The notes beneath the pieces are model-generated. The model had not been told where the DNA came from, did no database searches, and saw only the letters and a program-made list of their open reading frames with translations. 64,000 bases of DNA from Pseudomonadota bacterium (GTDB lineage Bacteria; Pseudomonadota; Gammaproteobacteria; Xanthomonadales; Ahniellaceae). Positions within the stretch are counted from its first letter, which is position 1, and each line of letters begins with the position of its first letter. The stretch is from NCBI GenBank assembly GCA_022843465.1, contig JALHNO010000021.1:394-64393 (forward strand), given 5' to 3'. The translations under genes and the position numbers were made by a program. Of this stretch, positions 18,501-27,534 are shown piece after piece.

Positions 18501-18723
18501 GCCGGGCATGAACGGCACCGAATTCCTCAACCAGGTCAAGGAAATGTATCCCGATACCGTGCGCATGGTGCTCAGCGGCTTTACCGACCTGGCCAGCGTC
18601 ACCGATGCCATCAACAAGGGTGCAATCTACAAGTTCCTGACCAAGCCCTGGGACGACGAAGACCTGCGCGCGCAAGTGCTCGAGGCCTTTCGCCGCTACG
18701 AACAACAGGCCACGGCACATTGA
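15538..18723 (+). CDS. Blue-light-type LOV/PAS c-di-GMP protein: REC-PAS-PAS-LOV-GGDEF-EAL-REC
   Basis: A 1061-residue cytoplasmic signalling protein. In order: receiver (about 8-130, phosphoacceptor D61), two PAS domains (about 145-370), a third PAS (about 375-485) with the flavin-binding LOV signature GRNCRFLQ (adduct cysteine C411), NYRKDGSMFWNRL and FVGVQSDIT, then GGDEF (motif AGDEF, 574-578), EAL (EAL 703-705, DDFGIGYSS and EGVET intact) and a C-terminal receiver (D985, then the LTKPWDDEDL block). The EAL domain has the residues for c-di-GMP hydrolysis; AGDEF cyclases can be active, and no RxxD inhibitory site is seen. Expected to link phosphorelay input and blue light to c-di-GMP level. 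The ATG at 15538 follows GAGGGAG; a GTG at 15466 is the alternative. Confidence 0.9.
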   Translation: MQASSKLRVLLVDDDPDDRFLVSDLFDSMARADDYQVDTAASYEEAASLLGQPAHDVVLVDYLLGAHTGADLLALVAEDPQRPAMIVLTGHSTPEVDQLCLDAGASDLLVKDRLDAVSLERSVRYAAERRRLAKLVAERELEYRTLFDASPMPMWVYDPESLRILEVNSAASRQYGYSREEFNELRVSDLGAEESNTPLTAHEVSTVSTGIWQHRRKDGRAIDVEVVRNDIRLGTTRARMVLALDVSARLRAEEVLRASESTLRQVLHDVADGLLVIDSAERILFTNPAAERLLGSSAASLIGTSASALLATVEARGVKFRDASGATRIADVRISDTEWNGAVARVLVLHDVTEQREYERQLQLLQRAVESSNDAVLMVDARAPDMPLIYVNPAFERLTGYRPEESMGRNCRFLQGEDTEQAARAEMRAAIAESRSCVVVMRNYRKDGSMFWNRLTISPVLDGEGRVSHFVGVQSDITEQKKIEAERQYHATYDNVTGLPRYGGAEARIEQMLTRVRNNGPEKLQRLVLLFVDIDNFNSINDTMGFAAGDIALRLIGERLREAAGVEAEVMRYAGDEFVVAIDGVPAGADLLQLATRFCECIAEPMAVSPIATLYLTASVGASAYPDSGETVLDLTRQAEIATNRAKRGGRNGAFVFGIDLHETLGDRMALGGRMRDALAQGEFLLHYQPQVSAQDGALVALEALVRWNSPEFGLLPPRRFVPIAEDNGMILQLGAWVLRSACLQMRQWLDQGFNNFLVSVNVSAAQMQRPNFVSDVQRVLTETGVPAGMLELELTESVLMDHADRAVRQMQELKALGLRLALDDFGIGYSSLSYLRRFPLDKLKIDQSFICDIAQDGSGAALVRAMIAMGHHLGMRVVAEGVETAAQYGYLRRNNCDEFQGHYFAAAMAAEHIPDLLRRRYLLPAGLSQDSQSRSLLILDDEENIRRSLMRLLRRDGYHILEAGSATEAFELLATNRVQVIVSDQRMPGMNGTEFLNQVKEMYPDTVRMVLSGFTDLASVTDAINKGAIYKFLTKPWDDEDLRAQVLEAFRRYEQQATAH

Positions 18724-18876
18724 CCACGCCATGAAGGCTGCCTTCCCGACCACGAACAATTGCGGCAGGTACGCGGCCCACTGGGTCCGGACCGGCGACG
18801 CAGCACCCGGCTCGAAGCAGCGCCCAGCTACCTGCCCGACTGTTTCGCTGTGCCGGGACACTGACCGGGGCCTGCA

Positions 18877-21800
18877 ATGAAGTGGCCGCGACTGAGCATC
18901 GCGGCGAGCCTGCTGACGCTCTGGCTGCTCGGCACAATCTTGACCGTACTGGGCAATCCGCTTTTCCCGGCAAATGGGCTCAATCAGACCACGGGTTGGA
19001 TTGCGCTGCTTCCGGCCATGCTGATCGGACTCGAATTGCTGCTGCCTTCAGCGCGGCTACGCGCGGCGTGCGGTGTCGCTTTCCTGCTGTTCGTGGGCGT
19101 GCTGCTGAGTTGGGGGAGCCCGTTTGATGCGGTGGCTCTGGATGCCACCCTGGTTACACTCCTGCTGGCGTCCGCCGGCATGGTGATACAGGCATTGACG
19201 ACTGGATCCGGTCGCGACCTGGTCCGCCGCGCGGTGGCGATTGCGCTGCTGCTGTTGTTCCTGCTCAGCCTGGGTGTGGTCAGCGCCGACCCGCACGCCG
19301 AGATCGGGACCCACCTGCACCCGCTGACGCGGCTGGCCCTGCTCTGCGGCGGCATCTATTGGTTGTGCCACCCGTTTGAACCCAATGATGTGCACCGGGT
19401 CACCCAGGCGAGTGCCGCCTGGGTACTGGGGATTGCCGTGCTGGTGTTGTGCGGCTGGATCACCGGTGGCGCCCTGATCACCCGCGCGCTCCCCGAGGCA
19501 CCGCCGATGCATGCCTTGACGGCGATCGCGATGATGCTCACCGCGGCTGCCTTGCATGTGTTCGCCGAGGGCAGACGTCGCGATGCCCTCTGGTGCATGC
19601 TGCCGGTCACCCTGCTGGCACTGGCCCTGACCTTGCCGGAAGTGCTGGGATTCTCAACCAGTCTGCAGGGCTGGCTTCAGGCGCGAACGCCGATCGACTT
19701 TGGCAAGGTACCACCGTGGATGGCGCCCAATACCGCCGCGGCCCTGCTGCTCGCGGCCTTGTCGATACTCAGCGCGCCAGGCGATTCCGCTGCTGGACCG
19801 TTGCGCTGGGCCGTCACCTGGGCATTGGCCTTCCTGGTAGGCGGGATTGCGGCTGTCGCGCTCGGTGGCTACCTGTTTGATGCACCACCCCTGAAGGCCT
19901 GGGGCCCGTATCCGCCAATGACCTTGCCGGCGGCACTCTGCCTCGCTGGCTGTGCCCTAGGCTTGGGCTTTGCCGGCGGCCACTCCCAGTTGACCACCAA
20001 ACACCGAACCCTGATCGTGCCCCTGCTGGTCGCCATTGCCAGCCTGATGGCGACCAGCGCGACCTGGGTGGCCATGAAGCACGAGCAGGCACAGCAGGAG
20101 CAGCAAGTCGCACACATGCGCCTCGCAGCACTTCTGCGTACGATGGAACTGGGTACCCAGTTGCGGCAATCGGCGATGACGCGATTGACCGCCCGCATAA
20201 GCGAACTGCCCAGTGCCGAGCAGCCCGACCGTTTTGAACGCCAGGCGCGCCAATTGCTGGCCGATTTTCCGGCGATCCTGCGCATGGCACTGATCGATGG
20301 CGATGGCCGCATCCGGGTCGTTCAGGCCCAGGCCGGCGCGCAACCCGAGTGCATCGCCAAAGCGTTTTCCGCCGCGGTCGGCAATCTGCCCGCCGACTCG
20401 CGCAGGCGCCCCGCGGCTTACTCTGCACCCATGTGTGGTGACCGACTTGGCCATCTGCTGCGCTTTCCGATCACCAGCGCTGACGGCGTGAGCGGCATGA
20501 TCGAAGTGTTCTCCGATGTGGGCATCCTGCTGAACGCGATGCTCAAGGGAATACCGGACGACATCGGACTGCGTATCTACGCTGGGACCCTGCTGGTCGA
20601 TGAAGCAGGGTTCCACACTGGATCACCCGCGGCGACCGCGACCTTTCCTGCACCCGGCCTGGACCTGCGCGTCGACTTCTGGTGGCAAGCCTCCAGGCGG
20701 CCGGCGCAACTGGCCAAGGCCCTGTCGTTCGTCGGACTGCTGACGGGTGCCCTGCTCGCGCTGGCCCTGCGGCTGGCGGCACTGGCGCGCGAACGGGCAC
20801 TGGCTGCCGAACTCAGCGGCCAGCAATTGCGCATGCAGATGGTCGAAGCCCAGCGGTTGCAGTCGGCGCTGAGTGCAGCAGAGAGGGAACTGGGTGATGT
20901 CATTACCAGCATCTCCGATGCCCTGATTGCGGTCGACCGCGACTGGCGCATCCTGCTCGTCAACCCCCCAGCCGAGCGGATGATCGGACGCAGCAGCGCC
21001 GATCTGCTCGGCAAGGTACTGTGGGACGAATTTCGGGTGGCGGCGGCATCGAGTCTGCGCCAGCACTTCCAGCGTGCGCTTGAGAGCGGCACCGTGCTGC
21101 GGCTGGAACACTGGAGCGAAGCGCTGGCGATCTGGGTCGAGACCCGCGCCTTTCCGCACAGCCAGGGCCTGGCCATTTACTTCCAGGACATCAGCGAGCG
21201 CAAGCGTGCTGAACTGGCGCTGCGCAAGGCACAGGCCTCCTCCGAGCGGGCACAGAAGATGGCCCTGCTCGGCAGCTGGGAGGTCGACCTGGGCAGCGGT
21301 GCCCGCTGGTGGTCGGAGCAGGCCCTGCAATTGTTCGACATCACCGAGGCCGAGGTCGCCGAGGGATTGCCGGCGATTGCCCGCCATGTCCACCCGGATG
21401 ACCGGCAACTGGTGATCGACGCGGCCGCCCGCCTGCAGGCTGGCGAAGCCGATGTCGACATGGAATATCGTGTCCTGCGCGCCGACGGTACGCTCATCCA
21501 CGTCCACGAACTCGGCACCGTCTTCCGCGATGGTGAAGGCCGGCCAGTGCTGGCCGCGGGGTCGCTCCAGGACGTCAGCGAACACCGCCGTGTCGAAGAT
21601 CAGCTGCGCGACCTGACCAAGCAGCTGGAGCTCTCGTTGAGCCTCAACCGGCTGGTGATGCAGCACTCGCTGGACGTGATCTGCGTGATCGATGGCGCTG
21701 GCCGTTTCGCCCTGATCAGCGATGGCTGCGCGCGGCTCTGGGGGCATGCGCCGAACGAACTGTTGGGCACTGCGCTGATCGATCTGGTATTTCCGGAAGA

Positions 21801-24800
21801 CCGCGCACGCACCGAGACCATGATGGCAGCAGTGGCCGCAGGTCAACCGACCCTGGATTTCCGCAATCGCCTGCTCAGCCGCGATGGCAAGACGCTGTAC
21901 CTGCAATGGTCGGCAGTCTGGTCCGAGCGCGAGGAGTTGATGTTCTGCATCGGCCGCGACATCAGCGAAAGCCGCATGGTGGCCAGTGCACTGCGTCGCA
22001 GCGAGTCGCTGCTGCGCAATGCCCAGCGCATCGCCAAGGTCGGCCACTGGCAGAACAACCTGGTTACCGGCGAACTCGTCGGCTCGCCCGAGGCGCACCG
22101 CATTTTCGGCACCAGCTCAATTGCCGAGGCGCCGACCTTTGAACGCTTTCTCAATCATGTCCACCCGGGGGATCGCAGCATGGTCGCCGCCGCCCAACAG
22201 CGGCTGCTGTCCGGTGGCCACGCGCTGGATGTAGAGCACCGCATCGTCCATGCCGACGGCAGTGTGCTCTGGGTACACCAGCGGGGAGAGATCGAAACCG
22301 ACTCCAGCGGCGCTGCGATTGCGGTTTCCGGCACGGTACTCGACATCACCGAGCGCAAGCGCGCCGAACTGCATCTGGCGCGCAGCAATCGCCTGCACTC
22401 GGTACTCAGCCGGATCAACAAGACCATCGCCCGGCTGCACGATGTCGATGAGCTGTACCGTGCCGCCACCTCGATCGCGGTCGAACAGGGTGGCTTCATT
22501 GTCGCCCGCATCTTCGCTGTCCAGGAGGACAATACTGCACGCTCGGTGGCGGCAGCGGGCGCCCACTTCGCCCATCTCGGGCTTATCGAGATCCCGCTCG
22601 ACGACCCGGTGCAGGCCCAGGGTACGATCGGCACAGCCTTGCGGACGGGACTTCCCTCGTACACCAACAACATCGAGGCCGACCCGCGCATGCAGCCCTG
22701 GCGCGAAGCGGCAAGTCAGAGTGGCATCCGCGCCACCGCAAGCTTTCCATTGATGGTGAACGACAAGGCGGTGGCGGCGCTTGTTCTGTTCGCTGAAGAG
22801 GTCGACTACTTCCAGGACGACGAGCTGAGCATGCTGTCTTCCGTGGCCACCGATCTGTCGTTCGCGCTGACCTCGATCGACGCCGAACAACGCCAGCAAC
22901 AGGCCGAGCGGAGAAACATACGACTGACACGACTGTATGCCGTGTCAAGTTCGGTCAATGCGATGATCGTCCGGACTCCGAGTCCGGCGCAGCTTTACGC
23001 CGGCGCCTGCCGCATCGCGGTCGAACAGGGTGGCCTGCTGATGGCCTGGGTGGGGCTGCTCGATCCGCACAGCGATGAGTTGGTGCCTGCCGAATACGCG
23101 GGTGCCAGCGACGGCTACCTGGAGTCGATCACGATCCTCGGCCGGAAGGATTCGATCCAGGGGGCCGGGCCGGGTGGTGAAGCCTTCCGCACTGGCAAAC
23201 CTGCGGTCTGCAACAACATCGATCAGGCGGCAGCGACGTTTGCCTGGCGCGAAAAGGCGCTGCAGCGCGGCTTTCACAGCTGTGCGGCGTTCCCGCTCAG
23301 CCAGCAGAACGAGGTGATCGGCATTCTGGTCGTCTACGCCGACAGCACCGACTATTTTGATGCCGAAGAACTCGCCCTGCTGGGGGGGCTCTGCGACAAC
23401 CTGTCGTTCGCGCTCGATCTGCATGCGCGCGAGGAACTTCGCCGGCGTGCCGAGCGGGCGCTGCGCGAAAGCGAGGCCACCCTGGCCAATGCCCAACGCC
23501 TGGCCCGACTAGGCAGCTGGGAATGGCAGATTGGCCCCGACCGGCTCTATTGGTCCGACGAGGTATTCCGGATCGTCGGGATGGATAGAACACAGTTCGG
23601 CGGCAACAGTGCCGCCTTCCTCGAACGCATTCACCCCGAAGATCGGGCCGAGGTCGAACGCGTATTCCGCGAGGCGGTGGCCACCGGCTCAAGCTTTCAG
23701 CATGAGTATCGTGTCATCTGCCCGGACGGCAGTGAGATCGTTCTGCTTGAAATGGGTGAACCGCTTCGCAATGCGAAGGGGCATGTCGATCGCATCGCCG
23801 GCAGCGTGCTGGACATCACCGAACGCAAGCGCGCCGAACTTGCGGTGCGCGAGAATGAGGAAAAATTCCGCTCGGTGTTCGACCAGAGCCCGATCATCAT
23901 CTGCCTTCTGACCTACCCCGAAGGCATCGTGGTCGAGATGAATGCCGCCGGCCTGAAGGCCTTTGGCTATACCCGCGAACAACTGCTCGGTCGCAGCTCC
24001 ACCAACACCAGTGCCTGGGTTCATGCCGAGGAACGCCAGCAGTACCTGGACATGCTCAGCAGTCAGGGCAGTGTCCGCGATTTCGAGGCGCTGATGCGGC
24101 GCGCCGACGGCCGGCAGATTCCGGTCCTCTACAACGGCAACCTGGTGCGACTGGGCGGCCAGCAGTACAGCCTCAATTCCCTGCAGGACATTTCCCAGCG
24201 CAAGCAGGCCGAGGCGGCCCTGCGGGCCAGCGAACAGCTGTTCTCCAACGCCTTCGAGTACGCCGCGGTGGGTGTCGCCCTGCTGTCTCCGGACGGCTAC
24301 TGGCTACGCGTCAATCAGGCGTTGTGCGAGATCGTGGGTTACCAGCGGGAAGAGTTGCTGGGCAGCCACTTCGCAGACATCACCCATCCGGAAGACCTGC
24401 GGCAAGATATGACCGCCGTCGAAGGCCTGATCAGCGGAGCGCTGGTTACCTACCAGCAGGAAAAGCGCTATTTCCACAAATCCGGACGCCTGGTCTGGGT
24501 CCTGCTGAATGTCTCCCTGCTACGCGATGCCGAAGGCCGGCCGCTCAATTTCGTCGCCCAGATCCAGGACACCACGCAGCGCAAACTGACCGAACGCCGC
24601 CTGCAGGAACAGCACGCCCTGCTGGAGGGGATCGCCGCGCGCCAGCCGCTCAATCAGAGCCTGACCCGGCTGATGCATCTGGCCGAACAGATGGTGCCGG
24701 ACGCACTGTGCTCGATTCTCATTCTCGATGAAAGCGGCACCTGTCTTGAACGTGGTGTCGCACCCAGCCTACCGGATGGTTTCTGCGACGCCATCGCCGG

Positions 24801-26277
24801 CGAACCGGTTGGCGAGGGTTTCGGCTCCTGCGGCACCGCCGCGTATCGCGGCGAATCCGTCATCGTCACCGACATCGCCAGCGATCCATTGTGGAAGGAC
24901 TATGCAGCACTGGCCCGCGAATATGGGCTCGCGGCCTGCTGGTCGGTCCCGGTGCGCTCATCGGCCGGCAGCGTGCTGGCTACGCTGGCGATTTATTACC
25001 GCGAGCCGCGAGCACCGCGTCCGGTCGATCTGGAAGCTATCGACTCGCTTATTCCGATCGCCGCCGTCGCGATCGAGCAAGCGCTCGCCTACCGCCAGCT
25101 CAAGACCAGTGAGCAGCGCTTCCGTTCGCTGTTCGATGAACACCCCGACGCGGTCTACGCGCTCGATCTCGACGGCCGGGTAACCGACTACAACGGCGGC
25201 TTCGAGACATGGACAGGGGTCCGCTACGATCAGGTGGTCGGACAGCCGCTGGAATCCAGCCTGTTCGCCGGACAGCGGGAACTGGTACGTGCGCAATTTG
25301 ATGCCGCCGCAGCCGGTCAGGCGAGAACCTACGATTCGGTAGCGATCGGACCCGATGGCCGCCGGCACGATGCCCGGGTGACCAATCTCCCGATCATCGT
25401 CGATAGCCTGGTCACCGGTGTCTTTGGCATCGCCCACGACATCACGCCGCTGCGCGAGCGCGAGCGTGAACTGGCCGCCGCGCTCGAGCTGACCGAACAG
25501 AAGAGCGAGCAACTGCGCGAGGCGCTTGATGCATTGAACATGCGCAATCGCGAGCTGCAGGATTTCGCCTTCGTCGCCTCGCATGATCTGCAGGAGCCCC
25601 TGCGCAAGATCCGGACTTTTTCGGACCGCCTGCTGCAGGGTCATGCCGAGCAACTCGATCAGCGCGCGCGCGACTATCTGGACCGCAGCCTGCAGGCTGC
25701 GCAGCGCATGCAGACCCTGATCGACGATCTGCTGGCCTATTCGCGCATTGCTTCGCGCAGCAATCCGGCGACTCCGGTGGATCTGAACGAAATCCTGGCC
25801 GGCGTCATCGACGATCTGGAAGCACGCATCGAAAGCACCCGGGGCAAGGTCGAGGTTCCACCCCTGCCCACCCTGCTCGCCGACCCGACCCACATGCGCC
25901 AGCTGTTCCAGAACCTGATCGGCAACGCGCTCAAGTTCCACAAACCGGATACGCCGCCGCTGGTGCAGCTGAGTGTCGCGCCTGCCCAACTTGCCGATGG
26001 CACCAAGGCCTGGGAATTCTGCATTTCCGATCAGGGCATCGGATTTGAGCAGCAATATGCCGACCGCATTTTTTCGCCATTCCAGCGACTGCACGGCCGT
26101 GAACAATATGCCGGCACCGGAATTGGACTGGCCATAGTCCGCAGAATCGTCGAGCGCCACGGCGGCACGATCGAAGCTATCAGTGCGCCGGGACAGGGCG
26201 CACGGTTCACCCTGATACTTCCCGACCGGGCGGCGCCGCCCGCAACCGAGGCGCCCGAAACGCCCATGCTGGGCTGA
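18877..26277 (+). CDS. Very large membrane histidine kinase with about 8 PAS and 3 GAF domains
   Basis: A 2466-residue sensor kinase. Residues 1 to about 390 hold some 12-13 hydrophobic helices; about 395-620 is an extracytoplasmic-looking domain bounded by a further TM. Then come PAS1-4, GAF1-2 (both with the A-V-E-Q-G-G motif), PAS5-7, GAF3 (GSCGTAAYRG), PAS8, a dimerisation domain with phospho-accepting H2236 in SHDLQEPLRK, and a complete ATPase domain (NLIGNALKF, SDQGIGF, GTGIGLAIVRR). There is no receiver domain. Repeated ITERKRAEL linkers between PAS units suggest duplication. The Rcp1-like receiver at 26973 on the same strand is the obvious partner candidate. Multiple inputs are expected; ligands are unknown. 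RBS before 18877 is weak. Confidence 0.9.
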   Translation: MKWPRLSIAASLLTLWLLGTILTVLGNPLFPANGLNQTTGWIALLPAMLIGLELLLPSARLRAACGVAFLLFVGVLLSWGSPFDAVALDATLVTLLLASAGMVIQALTTGSGRDLVRRAVAIALLLLFLLSLGVVSADPHAEIGTHLHPLTRLALLCGGIYWLCHPFEPNDVHRVTQASAAWVLGIAVLVLCGWITGGALITRALPEAPPMHALTAIAMMLTAAALHVFAEGRRRDALWCMLPVTLLALALTLPEVLGFSTSLQGWLQARTPIDFGKVPPWMAPNTAAALLLAALSILSAPGDSAAGPLRWAVTWALAFLVGGIAAVALGGYLFDAPPLKAWGPYPPMTLPAALCLAGCALGLGFAGGHSQLTTKHRTLIVPLLVAIASLMATSATWVAMKHEQAQQEQQVAHMRLAALLRTMELGTQLRQSAMTRLTARISELPSAEQPDRFERQARQLLADFPAILRMALIDGDGRIRVVQAQAGAQPECIAKAFSAAVGNLPADSRRRPAAYSAPMCGDRLGHLLRFPITSADGVSGMIEVFSDVGILLNAMLKGIPDDIGLRIYAGTLLVDEAGFHTGSPAATATFPAPGLDLRVDFWWQASRRPAQLAKALSFVGLLTGALLALALRLAALARERALAAELSGQQLRMQMVEAQRLQSALSAAERELGDVITSISDALIAVDRDWRILLVNPPAERMIGRSSADLLGKVLWDEFRVAAASSLRQHFQRALESGTVLRLEHWSEALAIWVETRAFPHSQGLAIYFQDISERKRAELALRKAQASSERAQKMALLGSWEVDLGSGARWWSEQALQLFDITEAEVAEGLPAIARHVHPDDRQLVIDAAARLQAGEADVDMEYRVLRADGTLIHVHELGTVFRDGEGRPVLAAGSLQDVSEHRRVEDQLRDLTKQLELSLSLNRLVMQHSLDVICVIDGAGRFALISDGCARLWGHAPNELLGTALIDLVFPEDRARTETMMAAVAAGQPTLDFRNRLLSRDGKTLYLQWSAVWSEREELMFCIGRDISESRMVASALRRSESLLRNAQRIAKVGHWQNNLVTGELVGSPEAHRIFGTSSIAEAPTFERFLNHVHPGDRSMVAAAQQRLLSGGHALDVEHRIVHADGSVLWVHQRGEIETDSSGAAIAVSGTVLDITERKRAELHLARSNRLHSVLSRINKTIARLHDVDELYRAATSIAVEQGGFIVARIFAVQEDNTARSVAAAGAHFAHLGLIEIPLDDPVQAQGTIGTALRTGLPSYTNNIEADPRMQPWREAASQSGIRATASFPLMVNDKAVAALVLFAEEVDYFQDDELSMLSSVATDLSFALTSIDAEQRQQQAERRNIRLTRLYAVSSSVNAMIVRTPSPAQLYAGACRIAVEQGGLLMAWVGLLDPHSDELVPAEYAGASDGYLESITILGRKDSIQGAGPGGEAFRTGKPAVCNNIDQAAATFAWREKALQRGFHSCAAFPLSQQNEVIGILVVYADSTDYFDAEELALLGGLCDNLSFALDLHAREELRRRAERALRESEATLANAQRLARLGSWEWQIGPDRLYWSDEVFRIVGMDRTQFGGNSAAFLERIHPEDRAEVERVFREAVATGSSFQHEYRVICPDGSEIVLLEMGEPLRNAKGHVDRIAGSVLDITERKRAELAVRENEEKFRSVFDQSPIIICLLTYPEGIVVEMNAAGLKAFGYTREQLLGRSSTNTSAWVHAEERQQYLDMLSSQGSVRDFEALMRRADGRQIPVLYNGNLVRLGGQQYSLNSLQDISQRKQAEAALRASEQLFSNAFEYAAVGVALLSPDGYWLRVNQALCEIVGYQREELLGSHFADITHPEDLRQDMTAVEGLISGALVTYQQEKRYFHKSGRLVWVLLNVSLLRDAEGRPLNFVAQIQDTTQRKLTERRLQEQHALLEGIAARQPLNQSLTRLMHLAEQMVPDALCSILILDESGTCLERGVAPSLPDGFCDAIAGEPVGEGFGSCGTAAYRGESVIVTDIASDPLWKDYAALAREYGLAACWSVPVRSSAGSVLATLAIYYREPRAPRPVDLEAIDSLIPIAAVAIEQALAYRQLKTSEQRFRSLFDEHPDAVYALDLDGRVTDYNGGFETWTGVRYDQVVGQPLESSLFAGQRELVRAQFDAAAAGQARTYDSVAIGPDGRRHDARVTNLPIIVDSLVTGVFGIAHDITPLRERERELAAALELTEQKSEQLREALDALNMRNRELQDFAFVASHDLQEPLRKIRTFSDRLLQGHAEQLDQRARDYLDRSLQAAQRMQTLIDDLLAYSRIASRSNPATPVDLNEILAGVIDDLEARIESTRGKVEVPPLPTLLADPTHMRQLFQNLIGNALKFHKPDTPPLVQLSVAPAQLADGTKAWEFCISDQGIGFEQQYADRIFSPFQRLHGREQYAGTGIGLAIVRRIVERHGGTIEAISAPGQGARFTLILPDRAAPPATEAPETPMLG

Positions 26278-26896
26278 GCGCCGGCGCCGTGCGGGTGGCT
26301 GCACGACAGAATCTCCACAGAATCTCCGCGCGAGTCCGCAGCCGAAGCCATGACCTGAGCCAGCTGACAAGGGCCGCAGGTCTTGAGCCGTTGCGATGTT
26401 GAAAACGGGAATTTGGCCGACTCCAGACGGGCAGCCGAGAGCCCCGCGATCACCGCTCCAGCGATATCCCGCTGAGCGGATGGCGATTCTGCGCACCAAT
26501 TCACATTTGCGCCAGACTCTGGCCTTGCGCACGGCGCACGGGATTGCACGATCGCAACCGCCGACCCGGCGATCCGCGCCACGCCTCGCGCCCCGGAAAA
26601 CAGCCATCGGTTCCACCCGATGATGCCGAAGACCCTCGCCTGCGCAGAGCGCGCCATACGAGTGCGGGGAACAGGCCCCGGAAAGCGGCGTGCCGCTCAT
26701 CGCGCAGCAGGGTGGCTCGCCGTCGTGGCCGAGAGCCGAACCGCGCAAGGGACAAACGCAAATTATTGTCCAGCTCTCGATCGGCATCGCGGAAAGCGCG
26801 GAACAGCGCGCAGCCGCGACAACCCCAACCGGTCCCAAAAGTAGGCGAAAACGCGCCGGCTTTTCATGGATTTTGGCCAGAAATAAATTTTCTGTC
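26278..26896. other. Gene-free stretch between the giant kinase and the receiver gene
   Basis: About 620 bp with no open frame that I can match to a protein family or to a ribosome binding site. Several frames stay open on both strands, but they give arginine- and proline-rich peptides of the kind produced by shadow reading of GC-rich DNA. The last part (26860-26910) is unusually AT-rich for this window, as expected for a promoter region of the receiver gene at 26973. Confidence 0.5.
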
Positions 26897-26911
26897 GGAA
26901 AATTTCCGATG
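26897..26911. promoter_or_regulatory. 15-bp perfect palindrome upstream of the receiver gene
   Basis: TCGGAAA-A-TTTCCGA is a perfect inverted repeat around a central A, inside an AT-rich patch 61 nt before the ATG at 26973. It could be an operator for a dimeric regulator. No other copy was noticed in the window. Confidence 0.35.
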
Positions 26912-26972
26912 ACTTGTTCAGTCGCTTCCGAGGGGGCATACTGGAATCAGATAATACGCCGGAGTAGGCACC

Positions 26973-27428
26973 ATGCGTCCCGTTCAGCGAATCATCGCCA
27001 TCGCCGAAGACGACCAGGACGACCGGGTACTGGCCCAGGATGCCTTTGCCGAGAGCCGGCTGAATCCCGAGCTGGTTTTTTTTTGCGATGGCGAAGCCCT
27101 GATGGACTATCTGCACGCGGCCATTTCGGGTCGGCCAGGGGCCGCTGCGATGCCGGCGATGATCCTGCTCGATCTGAATATGCCCAAGGTGGATGGACGC
27201 GAAGCCCTGGCCGCGATCCGCTCCGACCTGCGCCTGAAGCATCTGCCGGTGATCGTGATCAGCACTTCGCGCTCGGAGCAGGATGTCATCGATCTTTATC
27301 AGCGCGGTGCCAATGCCTTCATCCGCAAGCCGTCCAGCTTCGAACAGCTGGTGCAGGCGCTGAATGCGCTGGAGCAATTCTGGTTCCGGACAGCCAATCT
27401 GCCGTCAATCGACATCAACCCGCGTTGA
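26973..27428 (+). CDS. Single-domain response regulator (Rcp1-like)
   Basis: A 151-residue stand-alone receiver with no output domain: acidic pair EDD (residues 11-13), phosphoacceptor D67 in LLDLNMPK, S/T at VISTS and K at RKP. The long alpha4 region and the LNPELVFFCDGEALMDYL segment match the Rcp1 class that pairs with phytochrome-like kinases of the SHDLQEPLR type, which is the type of the preceding kinase gene. GGAG lies 8 nt before the ATG. It probably relays phosphate from the giant kinase to another protein; this is inference from class and position. It is convergent with the response regulator ending at 27535. Confidence 0.88.
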   Translation: MRPVQRIIAIAEDDQDDRVLAQDAFAESRLNPELVFFCDGEALMDYLHAAISGRPGAAAMPAMILLDLNMPKVDGREALAAIRSDLRLKHLPVIVISTSRSEQDVIDLYQRGANAFIRKPSSFEQLVQALNALEQFWFRTANLPSIDINPR

Positions 27429-27534
27429 CGGTGCCGGATGACGCCTGGCGGATTGCCGGGATCACCAACCGGGGATCCTCTCGCGAGCCGGCGAAACTGC
27501 CGGCACTCATGATCCCGGGCCAGGCTGTCAGCAC

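Noticed and set aside
24958-26838. 626-codon minus-strand frame opposite the giant kinase
   Set aside because: The plus-strand kinase has clear domains throughout the overlap; the antisense product is low-complexity and arises from GC-rich codon bias.
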